DNA of 43,696 nucleotides from Bifidobacterium xylocopae (GTDB lineage: Bacteria; Actinomycetota; Actinomycetes; Actinomycetales; Bifidobacteriaceae). Location: the NCBI RefSeq assembly GCF_003315615.1, contig NZ_PDCH01000013.1, positions 1 to 43,696 on the forward strand. Reading direction: 5' to 3'. Positions 34,373 through 43,038 of the stretch are shown here, in pieces; the first letter of the stretch is position 1; every line of letters begins with the position of its first letter. The notes beneath the pieces were generated by a model that was given only the letters and a program-made list of their open reading frames with translations, had not been told where the DNA came from and did not search any database. The position numbers were made by a program, and so were the translations under genes.

Positions 34373-35408
34373 GCCAGTGGTCTTGGGTATTGAATCCACC
34401 TGTGATGAAACGGCGGCAGCGGTCGTCCGCGGCCGGAGCCTGGTCTCGAATGTGGTGGCCTCGTCCATGGATGAGCATGCCCGGTATGGTGGTGTCATCC
34501 CGGAAATCGCATCACGCGCCCATGCCGAGGCGTTCATTCCCGTCGTCTCGAAAGCCCTGGCTGATGCGGGCATGACGCTGGCGGACCTCGATGCGATAGC
34601 GGTATCGGCCGGCCCGGGACTGGCGGGCTGTCTGGCTGTGGGCGTCTCCGGCGCCAAGGCACTGGCCCTGGCCTGCGGCAAACCGCTCTATGGAGTCAAC
34701 CATGTCATCGGACACATAGCGGTGACGCAGCTCCAGTTCGGGCCCTTTCCGCCCGATACGCTGGCCCTCATCGTCTCTGGCGGCCATACTTCGCTCCTGC
34801 ACGTCAAGGATGTAGCCCGTAAGGTTGACGTGGTAGGCAGCACCCTGGATGATGCAGCGGGGGAGTGTTTCGACAAGATCGCGCGTATCCTGGGTTTCCC
34901 ATACCCGGGCGGGCCCCATATCGACCGGCACGCCCAGGCCGGCGACCCTATGGCGATCAGCGTTCCGCAGGCGCTCACCAATGGCCGATCCGGGGCCCGG
35001 CACCCCTATGATTTCAGCTTCTCCGGGGTCAAGACCGCGGTGGCGCGTTGGGTGGAGACACAGCATGCCCAGGGCGGTGAGATTCCGGTCGACGACATCT
35101 GCGCCTCGTTGGCCGAATCCGTGGCCGCTGTCCTGTCCCGCAAGGCCATTGCCGCGTGCGAACGCTACGACTCCCGGACACTGATAGTCGGAGGAGGGTT
35201 CACTGCGAACTCACAGCTGCGGGCCAAGTTGTTGGAGGAAGGGGGGGAGCATGGCGTCCACGTGCGTATTCCCGAACGAAGCCTTTGCACCGACAACGGG
35301 GCCATGGTCGCCATGCTGGGTGTCAACCTGGTTGAAGCCGGTGTGCGTCCATCGGCCGGTGATTTCCCGATCGATTCGGCCATGCCCATGTCGAAGATCG
35401 TCATGTAG
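34365..35408 (+). CDS. tsaD: tRNA t6A37 threonylcarbamoyltransferase TsaD
   Basis: TsaD transfers the threonylcarbamoyl group from TC-AMP to A37 of tRNAs reading ANN codons. The 347 residues show GIESTCDETAAAVV, the metal-binding SRAHAEAF and GVNHVIGHIA motifs, LIVSGGHTSLL, and GSTLDDAAGECFDKIARILG, all typical. The C-terminal nucleotide pocket includes DNGAMVAMLG. It overlaps rimI by 8 nt and has an AGGGAGAG SD. It is the last gene of the run that begins at comEA. Confidence 0.96.
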   Translation: MSEPVVLGIESTCDETAAAVVRGRSLVSNVVASSMDEHARYGGVIPEIASRAHAEAFIPVVSKALADAGMTLADLDAIAVSAGPGLAGCLAVGVSGAKALALACGKPLYGVNHVIGHIAVTQLQFGPFPPDTLALIVSGGHTSLLHVKDVARKVDVVGSTLDDAAGECFDKIARILGFPYPGGPHIDRHAQAGDPMAISVPQALTNGRSGARHPYDFSFSGVKTAVARWVETQHAQGGEIPVDDICASLAESVAAVLSRKAIAACERYDSRTLIVGGGFTANSQLRAKLLEEGGEHGVHVRIPERSLCTDNGAMVAMLGVNLVEAGVRPSAGDFPIDSAMPMSKIVM

Positions 35409-35645
35409 AAGGGCGACCCGCTGCGGAACAGGACCAAAGATTCAGCAGTGCGACCATTGCCGGTCCTGCACAGGCAGACGGGCTGATGGGGTGGCGAGCG
35501 AAGGGTTAGTGCCTCGTTTGCCGGCGACTCGCGGCGCATCTATCTGAGATGGGGTCAGACCTGGCAATTGGTTGCCTGATTCTCGCCCGCTCCATCTTGT
35601 GCGGCCACGGTGTGAAGGTCGGACGCTGCAGGCCGACACGCCAGG
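35409..35645. other. Non-coding gap after tsaD
   Basis: Between tsaD and the tRNA-Asn promoter I see no supported gene. Only weak pairings occur (for example AGGACC/GGTCCT around 35429-35475), without a T-tract. How the long upstream operon terminates is not evident. Confidence 0.5.
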
Positions 35646-35674
35646 TTGCAGGTCGGCGACGCCGCCGCTAGAAT
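35646..35674 (+). promoter_or_regulatory. Promoter of tRNA-Asn
   Basis: TTGCAG (35646-35651) and TAGAAT (35669-35674) are 17 bp apart, an ideal spacing, and the -10 box lies 36 bp before the tRNA. A GCCGAC/GTCGGC pairing overlaps the -35 region. Confidence 0.75.
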
Positions 35675-35710
35675 AATTAAATTGTGTTCGGCTCACGCTG
35701 AACGCCGCAT

Positions 35711-35783
35711 TCCCGCGTAGCTCAGTTGGCAGAGCGTCTGACTGTTAATCAGAATGTCGCTGGTTCAAGCCCAGCCGCGGGAG
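35711..35783 (+). tRNA. tRNA-Asn(GTT)
   Basis: A 73-nt tRNA. Acceptor TCCCGCG pairs with CGCGGGA. The anticodon stem TCTGA/TCAGA encloses CTGTTAA with anticodon GTT and A37. The T-arm is GGTTCAAGCCC. Discriminator G; no CCA is encoded. A37 in this tRNA is a standard t6A substrate of the TsaBDE enzymes encoded just upstream. Confidence 0.96.
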
Positions 35784-35789
35784 CTCTGG

Positions 35790-35815
35790 AACCCCGGTGA
35801 GAACCGGGGTTTTTG
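35790..35815 (+). terminator. Rho-independent terminator of tRNA-Asn
   Basis: Stem ACCCCGGT (35791-35798) with ACCGGGGT (35803-35810), a 4-nt GAGA loop, and a following run of T's. It directly follows the tRNA gene. Confidence 0.92.
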
Positions 35816-35995
35816 TATCGTCAGTATCGTATTTCCATTTTCATGTGAGTTCTATCACTTATCGGCATAATCACTGCTGCCGGTATTGGATTTGTAATAG
35901 CCTCGGTTTAGACCTTCCGCGGAGTTGATGACGACACCGCCGGGGTGATTCCGGTGGGATCTCCATAAGCCCACCACTGTATAAGGAGGTAGATC

Positions 35996-37762
35996 ATGTC
36001 CGATGCAAAGAGCGCGGCCAATACGATCAACGCGGGTGATGCGGTTCTGCGGGTGCTGGAACAGTGGGGCGTTCCCCGCATCTATGGTATGCCGGGCGGC
36101 TCATTCGACTCGATGATGAACGCCATCCATGACGAGAAGGACCGGATTGACTTCATCCAGGTGCGGCACGAGGAGGGTGGGGCACTGGCCGCCTCAGCCG
36201 AGGCCAAGCTCACCGGGAGGATCGGGGTATGCTTCGGCTCGTCCGGCCCGGGCGCAGTTCATCTGCTCAACGGCCTGTACGATGCCCGGGAGGATGGGGT
36301 GCCTGTCCTGGCTCTGGTGGGTGAGGTCCCCCAGGAGTTCATGAACATCGACTTCTTCCAAGCCATGGATGAGGAGCCCATGTTCGCGGATGTGGCCGTC
36401 TTCAACCGGACCGCGACCTCCGCACAGGGTCTGCCCGCTTTGGTGGACGAGGCCATCCGACGCGCCTATAAGTACAGCGGCGTCTCCGTCATCACCATCC
36501 CCAAGGACCTGGCCTGGGCCGAGATCGAGGACCTGCCGGTCGCCACCGCCAGGAACTTCCGCCCGCCGATGCCGATTCCACCGCATCAGGATCTGATTGA
36601 GGAAGCCGTGAGGCTGGTCGAGTCGGCCGAGCGCCCACTGCTGTACTTCGGTATGGGTGCCAAGGAAGCGCACGACGAGCTGATCGGGATGTCGGAACAA
36701 TTCAAGATGCCGCTCACCTCGACGTTCCCAGGCAAAGGCATCGTCGAGGACGATTACCCGGCCTACCTGCAGTCGGCCGGTCGTGTGGCCACCAAGACCG
36801 CGACAGAGGCCCAGTACACATGCGACGTGATGGTGTGGGTGGGTTCCGACAACCCCTTCGGATCGAAATTCGTGGCGCCTTCCACCAAGATCATCCAGAT
36901 CGACAACGACGGCGCCAAGTTGGGCAAACGATTCCAACCCGAGGTAGCCGTCGCCATCCAGGCCGATGCCAAGCTTGCCCTGCGCTCCATGATCGAGACC
37001 GGACATGAGCAGGCATCAAAGCCTTTCTACCGGGCCTGCATCAAGAGCAAGCAGAACTGGCAGGAGTGGCTCGACTCCTTCAAGGACGACCACAGCATGC
37101 CTCTGCGTCCGGAGCCTGTCTTCAACGCGTTGAACGAGCAACTTGATGACCATGACATCATCATCCCGGACGTAGGGAATGTTGATATCAACTTCCTGCG
37201 CCTGGCAAAGATCAAGCCGACCAATAAGTGGTGCGTCTCAGGCAAGCATGCCACCATGGGATTCGCGGTACCGGCCGCTTTGGCGGCAAAGCTGGAATAT
37301 CCGGATTCCACGGTCTACTCCCTGTCCGGCGATGGCGGTTTCGCCATGCTCAGTGAGGAGATCCTGGCCCAGCTCAAGTACGATGCGCCGGTCATCAACG
37401 TGGTCTTTTCCAACGAGACATTGGGATTCATCGAAGCTGAGCAGCTGGACGATTCGCACCAACCCCTCTCCGGGGTTGATCTGCCCGATACCGACTGGGC
37501 CAAAGTGGCCGAGGGCTATGGCGCGGTGGGATTCACTGTGCGCACCCCTGAGGAGGCCAGGCAGGCATTCGCTGCGGCCAAGCGAGCCACGAAGGCCTCG
37601 GTCATCGATGTCAAGCTGAGTCGCGAGCGCCCATTCGACACCCGTTACATGCGTTTCCCTGAGACCTGCAAGGATCCCAGGCAGGTCAAGGAGTTCACTG
37701 ACCGCCTGCATGCCGGCCATCTGAAGTCCCTTGCCTATTGGATGGCCCAGGAAAGTAAGTGA
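35996..37762 (+). CDS. spxB: Pyruvate oxidase (ThDP-dependent)
   Basis: A 588-residue ThDP/FAD enzyme of the pyruvate oxidase/acetolactate synthase family. The best match is pyruvate oxidase, which turns pyruvate, phosphate and O2 into acetyl phosphate, CO2 and H2O2. The ThDP-activating glutamate is in VRHEEGGALAASAEAKLTG (about 59), the FAD/middle domain follows, and the ThDP-Mg motif is SGDGGFAMLSEEILAQLKYDAPVINVVFSN. Pyruvate dehydrogenase (quinone) PoxB is an alternative, but the C-terminus lacks the PoxB lipid-binding helix pattern. A strong SD (AAGGAGGT) precedes ATG 35996. The 180-bp upstream region is AT-rich, with -10-like CATAAT (35866-35871) but no matching -35. It is monocistronic. 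Confidence 0.88.
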   Translation: MSDAKSAANTINAGDAVLRVLEQWGVPRIYGMPGGSFDSMMNAIHDEKDRIDFIQVRHEEGGALAASAEAKLTGRIGVCFGSSGPGAVHLLNGLYDAREDGVPVLALVGEVPQEFMNIDFFQAMDEEPMFADVAVFNRTATSAQGLPALVDEAIRRAYKYSGVSVITIPKDLAWAEIEDLPVATARNFRPPMPIPPHQDLIEEAVRLVESAERPLLYFGMGAKEAHDELIGMSEQFKMPLTSTFPGKGIVEDDYPAYLQSAGRVATKTATEAQYTCDVMVWVGSDNPFGSKFVAPSTKIIQIDNDGAKLGKRFQPEVAVAIQADAKLALRSMIETGHEQASKPFYRACIKSKQNWQEWLDSFKDDHSMPLRPEPVFNALNEQLDDHDIIIPDVGNVDINFLRLAKIKPTNKWCVSGKHATMGFAVPAALAAKLEYPDSTVYSLSGDGGFAMLSEEILAQLKYDAPVINVVFSNETLGFIEAEQLDDSHQPLSGVDLPDTDWAKVAEGYGAVGFTVRTPEEARQAFAAAKRATKASVIDVKLSRERPFDTRYMRFPETCKDPRQVKEFTDRLHAGHLKSLAYWMAQESK

Positions 37763-37824
37763 AAGCCTGACACTGGCTGTATCCGGCCGTTGATGCAGTA
37801 GCCAGCCTCGAAGGACATGGCCAT

Positions 37825-37872
37825 GGCAGCCGGCCGCATGGGGATTCCAGCCCCGTGCGGCCGGCTGCCGTT
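37825..37872 (+). terminator. Terminator of the pyruvate oxidase gene
   Basis: A 19-bp stem with one G-T pair (37825-37843 with 37851-37869) and a 7-nt loop, followed by GTTTGCC. The T-run is short but the stem is very stable. Confidence 0.7.
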
Positions 37873-37940
37873 TGCCTGTCGAGTGTATGGTCCCACCGGG
37901 CCCTGTCTGACGTACATTCGACCACATCATCATGATCTGA

Positions 37941-37969
37941 TTGCCCGTGCTGATTGTAGGCGCCAGAAT
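37941..37969 (+). promoter_or_regulatory. Promoter of the M23-like gene
   Basis: TTGCCC (37941-37946) and CAGAAT (37964-37969) are 17 bp apart. The 5' UTR would be about 38 nt. Confidence 0.5.
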
Positions 37970-38013
37970 GTTTCTCCAACCGGCGTATGGCGGTTTGGGA
38001 TTGGGAGGCGATC

Positions 38014-38616
38014 ATGCGAGCGTTCAACTGGCGAAACAGGCGGATGATCCGCGTTCATGGCCTATATGGCATCGGTAGGAAGCGAAGGTTGAAGGCTGTG
38101 TGCATGCTGATCCTGATGCTGGCTCTGTCTCTGGCACAGTCCATATCCGCACCTTCGCGGGTCTGCGCACAGTCACGTGAAGTCAATGATCAGCAGGATG
38201 GCGCGATTTGCCCATCGGCCTGGGATTGGCCCCTCGCAGGGCCTCCTCCCATTACCAAGGCGTTCGATAATCCTTCCAAGCCTTGGTTGCCGGGCCACCG
38301 GGGCATGGATATGGCAAGCCATGGGGGAGAGGATATACTCGCACCCCAGGCCGGAGTGCTATCTTTTTCGGGCAGGGTCGCGGGCAAGGATGTGGTCAGC
38401 CTCAGGGTAGGTGCGCTGACCGTCAGCTTCGAGCCCGCCACGACCAGTCTGACACCGGGCGATAAGGTGGCCCGCCGCCAGGTTTTCGCGAAGGTGCAAG
38501 GGACCTCAGACCACTGTGACGGACGCTGCCTGCACTGGGGACTTCGTAAGGGCAAACGTGCTTACCTGGATCCGGCGGGCAGGATCCATCCCCATCGAAT
38601 CGTCCTCAAACCCTGA
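38014..38616 (+). CDS. Secreted M23/LytM-like protein, probably inactive
   Basis: A 200-residue protein with an N-terminal membrane or signal segment (KAVCMLILMLALSLAQSISA, about 28-46) and one LytM-type domain. The first zinc motif is intact: His95 and Asp99 in GHRGMDMA. The final HxH motif reads RCLHWGL, so the first histidine is Cys172 and only His174 remains. The family cleaves peptidoglycan cross-links, but the loss of that histidine suggests reduced or no activity, with a regulatory or binding role. The same substitution occurs in other actinobacterial proteins as far as I recall. ATG 38014 has GGGAGG 5 nt upstream; ATG 37987 precedes the SD. It converges with the next lipoprotein gene. 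Confidence 0.78.
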   Translation: MRAFNWRNRRMIRVHGLYGIGRKRRLKAVCMLILMLALSLAQSISAPSRVCAQSREVNDQQDGAICPSAWDWPLAGPPPITKAFDNPSKPWLPGHRGMDMASHGGEDILAPQAGVLSFSGRVAGKDVVSLRVGALTVSFEPATTSLTPGDKVARRQVFAKVQGTSDHCDGRCLHWGLRKGKRAYLDPAGRIHPHRIVLKP

Positions 38617-38641
38617 GCGTGGGTAATCAGATGGATACTAG

Positions 38642-40279
38642 TCACAGGCCGGCTTCGGCTGGTTTGACATAGCCGGTGTCGATCAGTGTGCTTTTCAGGT
38701 TGGAGGCCGATACGGCGATTAGGGGGAGGGAAAGGACAGGTACGTGCCGGCCCATGCGCTCCTGGTCAGAAACTCCCGGCAGCGAGGCCGGACCCTGCCC
38801 AGTGTTGAGTCTCCAGCAGGCCTCGGCCAGGGAGGCGGCCAGGCCATGGCGGTCCTCAAGGCCGGTCATCCACTGGCGGCCGTTGACTATCTCGGGGATG
38901 TTGTCGATGTATGCACCGTAACCGGTGACGATGGGCCAGCGATGCTGATCGGATGGGCTTGTGTCCTCGGCCGCACCACCGTGTCCATCGGTCTCCCCTT
39001 TCGATGCCCCAGGCGTCTTGGAGGCCTGCGGTCTGGGTACTGGATGCCGTTGCAGGTCCTTACGACCGGTCATGTTGCCGACGATGTCGCCGATTGATAT
39101 CTGCGGGTTCACATCGGCCGACGAACCGGTGTATCCCATGTCGCCCAAGGCGTCCATTACACCCGATGCGATGAAGTCGTTCATGGCTATGACCCCGTCG
39201 ATCCGTTGAGCGCCGGAGGAACGGGCGTCCGTTTCCAGCCGGGCGGACATCTGCTTGGCTGATGCTCCTGTGTCCGTCCCGGGGTCGAATGCCACCGCTC
39301 TCCAACTGTCCTCCCCGCTGTGAGCGTCCAGGCGTCCGGAGGGGCTGACGGCACGACCATCCTTGAAGTAGGGGGCAAGGACCTGCCAGATGCCTTTGAA
39401 TGACTGTTGCGCGAAGGCTTCGGCGGATGACTCTGCGCTATCTTCGCCATGTTGATCACTGTCCGGTGAACCGCTGGGGATGAGCACCTCGATCGAGCGT
39501 GGACTGTTACTGCTGGCCTTGTCAAGTTCGAGCTTGCCTACCAGCTGTTGGGCTTGGGTGCGTCCGATCTGCTCGGCGTTGGACATATCCACCATCAGGT
39601 CGGGCACCACCTCGGCCAGGTCGCTGGACAGGAGGACGACATGCATGCCCTCGCGTTTGGCGAGTTTGAGCGACGAGACCAGTCGCCGGTATGCCTGGGC
39701 TTCCTCCTCTTTCCCTTTCATATCCTTGTCCTGGCCGTTTTCCCCGCTGGGTCGCTTCTCTCCTTGGGCTCTCGTCCTATCGGATCGACCGGATGATTCA
39801 CTCGGGCGGGAATTAAGCATGGGGTAAGCGACGTAGTCCCCATACTGCCGTGCCAGGGCATCTGGCCGCGTGGCCGGTGCCACAATCAGGGTCGTCGGTT
39901 CCGCTGCGTCACCCTTTCCGGCGCGATGACCGGAGTGTGACACAACGTAGTCCTGCACCTGCCTGCTCTGCTCATCCATGCTTCTGCCGGTGGCCGAGGA
40001 GAAAGCCGATGCGGCGAATCCATGCTTACCGAGGGCTTCCTTGAGTTCTGGGGTGAAAGTTGCCCACTTGTTGATAGGGGTGTGTTGTGAGAAGGTAATG
40101 CCATCGGATGGTGTGAATACCGCAACGGAACCGCTTGCACGTGGGGCGGTTGTGGCGGTCGGGGAACCGGTTTCGGTTGGGGGTCTGGTCCCTGAGCAGG
40201 CTGCCATGCCACCCAATAGGCACAGGGTTGCCACCGCCGTAGTCAGTCTCATGGCCATTCGCTTTTTATCGCACTCCAC
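38642..40279 (-). CDS. Orphan periplasmic-binding-protein-like lipoprotein
   Basis: About 545 residues. A signal peptide ends in the lipobox GMAAC (cysteine about 28), so it should be anchored outside. The body resembles sugar-type (PBP1) binding proteins: a GSVAVFTPSDGITF start, KEGMHVVLLSSDLAEVVPDLMVDMSNAEQIGRTQAQQL, a ligand-type QRIDGVIAMNDFIASGVMDALGDMGYTG, and WPIVTGYGAYIDNIPEIVNGRQWMTGL. Two charged, low-complexity inserts (rich in Ser/Lys/Glu/Gly) interrupt the fold. GTG 40279 has GAGGAG 5 nt upstream; ATG 40258 is the alternative. There is no transporter neighbour. The ligand is unknown. Confidence 0.72.
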   Translation of the reverse strand: MECDKKRMAMRLTTAVATLCLLGGMAACSGTRPPTETGSPTATTAPRASGSVAVFTPSDGITFSQHTPINKWATFTPELKEALGKHGFAASAFSSATGRSMDEQSRQVQDYVVSHSGHRAGKGDAAEPTTLIVAPATRPDALARQYGDYVAYPMLNSRPSESSGRSDRTRAQGEKRPSGENGQDKDMKGKEEEAQAYRRLVSSLKLAKREGMHVVLLSSDLAEVVPDLMVDMSNAEQIGRTQAQQLVGKLELDKASSNSPRSIEVLIPSGSPDSDQHGEDSAESSAEAFAQQSFKGIWQVLAPYFKDGRAVSPSGRLDAHSGEDSWRAVAFDPGTDTGASAKQMSARLETDARSSGAQRIDGVIAMNDFIASGVMDALGDMGYTGSSADVNPQISIGDIVGNMTGRKDLQRHPVPRPQASKTPGASKGETDGHGGAAEDTSPSDQHRWPIVTGYGAYIDNIPEIVNGRQWMTGLEDRHGLAASLAEACWRLNTGQGPASLPGVSDQERMGRHVPVLSLPLIAVSASNLKSTLIDTGYVKPAEAGL

Positions 40280-40335
40280 TACGGCTCCTCGCTCCTGCAC
40301 CGCCCCTGTAGGACAGACCCTGCTGACAGGACCCC

Positions 40336-40366
40336 ATTGTATGGCCTTGCGTCCACATACGCACAA
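40336..40366 (-). promoter_or_regulatory. Possible promoter of the lipoprotein gene
   Basis: On the minus strand, TTGTGC (40366-40361) and TACAAT (40341-40336) lie 19 bp apart. The -10 box is good but the spacing is long. Confidence 0.35.
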
Positions 40367-40457
40367 GCTGTGGTTTCGGACTTGTCGGGTGACGAACCAG
40401 GTTCCATGCTGGTGGGATTGGACTTGGTCACCAAAGGATTGCTAAGGAGAGGGAAGC

Positions 40458-40964
40458 ATGGTGGGTGCAGAGGTTTCTAGACAGGGGGAGGGGAGATCCG
40501 GCCCGATTTCGCTGGCCGTGGTGACTTCCATACCACTTGGGTTCGGCGGCAGGGAACTCCCGGTGCGCTATGTGGATGCAGGATTCGCCGAAGGTTCGGC
40601 GAATGCCGGTCGGGCGCGCGATCTGGCCTCCCGATCGGCTTTCCTGGCCTGCAAAGCCTATGACGTGGCCCGCGGCCACTTCGATCCCGGTCAGCTGTCC
40701 GGTCTGCTTACTCCGGTATGTCTGGAGCGCCTGAAATTGTTCGCCCGAATCCTTGAGGGGTCTGGTTTCGGGCGGGTGCGAAGGCCGGACGGTGCGGTCT
40801 CCTATCCACCGATCGTGCCGGTGGATGTCGAGGTCTTCGCCGTCGGTGGAGGCCGCTTCGAGATGGTGGTGACCCTGGCTGCGCTGCACGAACGGTACCA
40901 GGCGAACGTGACGATGCAGGCCAGAGGTGAAGGATGGCTCTGTACTCTGCTTGATCTCGGCTGA
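40458..40964 (+). CDS. Rv3235-family protein of unknown function
   Basis: A 168-residue soluble protein. The layout matches the Rv3235 (DUF6459-type) actinobacterial family: a variable start, a helical middle (RDLASRSAFLACKAYDVARGHFDPGQLSGLLTPVCLERL) and a beta-rich C-terminal part ending in RGEGWLCTLLDLG. The function is unknown; the family is usually found near secA in other actinobacteria, but secA is not in this window. AAGGAG 8 nt before ATG 40458 is a clear SD. It diverges from the lipoprotein gene. Confidence 0.72.
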   Translation: MVGAEVSRQGEGRSGPISLAVVTSIPLGFGGRELPVRYVDAGFAEGSANAGRARDLASRSAFLACKAYDVARGHFDPGQLSGLLTPVCLERLKLFARILEGSGFGRVRRPDGAVSYPPIVPVDVEVFAVGGGRFEMVVTLAALHERYQANVTMQARGEGWLCTLLDLG

Positions 40965-40989
40965 CGTGGGCTTTGACGGGCCCAACCCA

Positions 40990-40995
40990 TATAGT
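40990..40995 (+). promoter_or_regulatory. -10 box of a likely leaderless fadD transcript
   Basis: TATAGT ends 7 nt before ATG 41003, with no SD in between. A TTGACG at 40973 is only 11 bp upstream and does not fit as -35. Confidence 0.5.
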
Positions 40996-41002
40996 TGAAA
41001 GT

Positions 41003-43030
41003 ATGTTGCGTGAATACACAGTCGAGGACATGCATCCGACGACCGACAAGGACACTATATATTCCCTCCTGGCCCATCGTGTAGAACGTGATCCCCAGGA
41101 TCTGATTGCCCAATGGCAGGACCCGGCCACCCGATCATGGCATGATGTCACCGCAGGGCAGATGCAGGACCGGGTCCGTCAGGTGGCCAAGGGGCTCCTG
41201 GCTCTGGGGGTACGCAAGGGTTCCATGGTGGTCATCTATTCGGCCACTTGCTACGACTGGGGTGTCACAGACTTCGCCTGCGCCGCCATCGGTGCGGTCT
41301 CGGTGCCCATCTACGAGACCGATTCGCCCAGGCAGGCCGAGCTCATTGTCAAGGATGTGGACTGTGTCATCGCTTTCGCAGGCGATGCCGGGCATGCGCA
41401 GGTGCTTGAACAGCTCCGGGACGATCTGCCGGACGTCAAATACGTCTTCAACTATGAGGCCGAGGGCCTGAACGCGGTATGTGACTTCGGCCAGTCGGTC
41501 TCCGATGATGAGTTGGATCGGGCGATAGCACAGGTCAAGGCGGACGACCTGGCCACCATCGTCTATACGTCCGGCTCCACCGGCAGTCCCAAAGGGGTCA
41601 TGCTGTCGTCGCGTAACTTCACCCATATCGTTTTCGCCGGGTGGGAGGTCCTGTACCACATGCTGGCGGCACCAACCAGGCTGATGCTCTTCCTGCCACT
41701 GGCCCACTGCTTCGCCCGCTACATCCAGTATGTGGCCATCGGAGCCCAGGGTGTGGTGGGGTACGTCTCCAACACCAAGCACCTCCTGGCCGACCTGCGC
41801 ACCTTCCGGCCCACATACCTGCTGGCCGTTCCCCGGGTTTTCGAAAAAGTCTATAACGCCGCCTCCCAGAAAGCGGGAACGGGCATGACCGGCAGGATCT
41901 TCGCCGGTGCCTACCAGCATTTCGTCACTTGGTCCAAGGACGATCAGGAGGGTCGAGGGCACTCCCTGGCCGCGTGCATGAAACATTCCTTCTATATGAA
42001 GGCCGTCGGCAACACGATCCAGTCTGCTCTGGGCTCAAATCTGAGCTTCCTCGCCTGCGGGGGAGCACCTATGAATGCCGAACTGGCTCACTTCTTCAAT
42101 GGCATCGACGGCATCACCTTCATACAGGGCTATGGCATGACCGAGACCGCCGCTCCATGCTGTGTCAACTTCGAGGACGCCAACGAGGTCGGTTCGGTAG
42201 GACGACCGGGCCCGGGCATCACCGTGCGCCTGTCGGACGATGACGAGCTATTGGTCAAGAGCCCCTCGGTCTTCATGGGCTATTACAAGAACCCGGAATT
42301 GGATGCGACCGTCCTGGACGAGGATGGCTGGCTGCACACCGGCGATCTGGCCCGTATCGACGACCAGGGCTTCGTCTTCATCACCGGTCGCAAGAAGGAC
42401 ATCATCATCACGGCGGGTGGCAAGAACGTATCGCCTGCACCGATGGAGGAGACCATCTGCACTTGCCCGATCGTCTCCCAGGCTGTGGTCGTCGGGGACG
42501 GCAAGCCGTTCGTGGGAGCGGTCGTCACCCTTGATGAGGAGATGCTGGGGTCCTGGCTCAAGGCGCAGCACCTGGACGAGGCGATGACACTCGAGCAGGC
42601 CAGCCGCAATGATGCTGTGCGTGCGTTCATCCAGCAGTACGTGGACCAGGCCAATGGCGATGTCTCCCGTGCCGAGTCTGTCCGCAAGTTCATCATCCTC
42701 GACAAGGACTTCAACGAGGAGGACGGCACAATGACGCCTTCGCTCAAGGTTGTCCGTCCCAAGGTGCTCGAACGCTATGCGGAACTGATAGACCATGTGC
42801 TGTATGCACCGAAGACTACAGGGGCCAAAGCGGCGGCTCCGTCGAAGATCCGGGTCAAGACCCCCGAATCGGTGGCCCCCATGCTCAACAAGGCCAAGAC
42901 ATCTGTGACCGACTCCCTGGCATCCGTGACCGAACGCCTGCGCGAGGCGAAGACCGGCGACACCGGGACTGATGAAATGAATGCCGGGGAGGAACCCGAC
43001 AGCGACCGTACTGAACCCGAAGCGAGGTGA
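41003..43030 (+). CDS. fadD: Long-chain acyl-CoA synthetase (second copy)
   Basis: A 675-residue AMP-forming acyl-CoA ligase, paralogous to the one at 20003-22033. The ATP loop is [11 protein letters not shown], followed by [43 protein letters not shown] and the C-terminal [14 protein letters not shown]. The last ~60 residues are Ala/Lys/Glu-rich and unlike those of the first copy. It activates fatty acids for phospholipid synthesis or remodelling. ATG 41003 ([10 protein letters not shown]) has no SD and a -10 box 7 nt upstream, so the mRNA is probably leaderless. The stop overlaps or nearly abuts the deformylase gene. Confidence 0.92.
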   Translation: MLREYTVEDMHPTTDKDTIYSLLAHRVERDPQDLIAQWQDPATRSWHDVTAGQMQDRVRQVAKGLLALGVRKGSMVVIYSATCYDWGVTDFACAAIGAVSVPIYETDSPRQAELIVKDVDCVIAFAGDAGHAQVLEQLRDDLPDVKYVFNYEAEGLNAVCDFGQSVSDDELDRAIAQVKADDLATIVYTSGSTGSPKGVMLSSRNFTHIVFAGWEVLYHMLAAPTRLMLFLPLAHCFARYIQYVAIGAQGVVGYVSNTKHLLADLRTFRPTYLLAVPRVFEKVYNAASQKAGTGMTGRIFAGAYQHFVTWSKDDQEGRGHSLAACMKHSFYMKAVGNTIQSALGSNLSFLACGGAPMNAELAHFFNGIDGITFIQGYGMTETAAPCCVNFEDANEVGSVGRPGPGITVRLSDDDELLVKSPSVFMGYYKNPELDATVLDEDGWLHTGDLARIDDQGFVFITGRKKDIIITAGGKNVSPAPMEETICTCPIVSQAVVVGDGKPFVGAVVTLDEEMLGSWLKAQHLDEAMTLEQASRNDAVRAFIQQYVDQANGDVSRAESVRKFIILDKDFNEEDGTMTPSLKVVRPKVLERYAELIDHVLYAPKTTGAKAAAPSKIRVKTPESVAPMLNKAKTSVTDSLASVTERLREAKTGDTGTDEMNAGEEPDSDRTEPEAR

Positions 43031-43038
43031 GCAGGGTA

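Noticed and set aside
40973-40995. TTGACG plus TATAGT as a full promoter for the second fadD
   Set aside because: The spacer is only 11 bp, far too short for a normal -35/-10 pair; only the -10 part was kept.
20003-43030. The two fadD genes as a recent duplication or inversion boundary
   Set aside because: They share family motifs but differ widely in the N- and C-terminal parts and in most of the sequence, so they are old paralogues.
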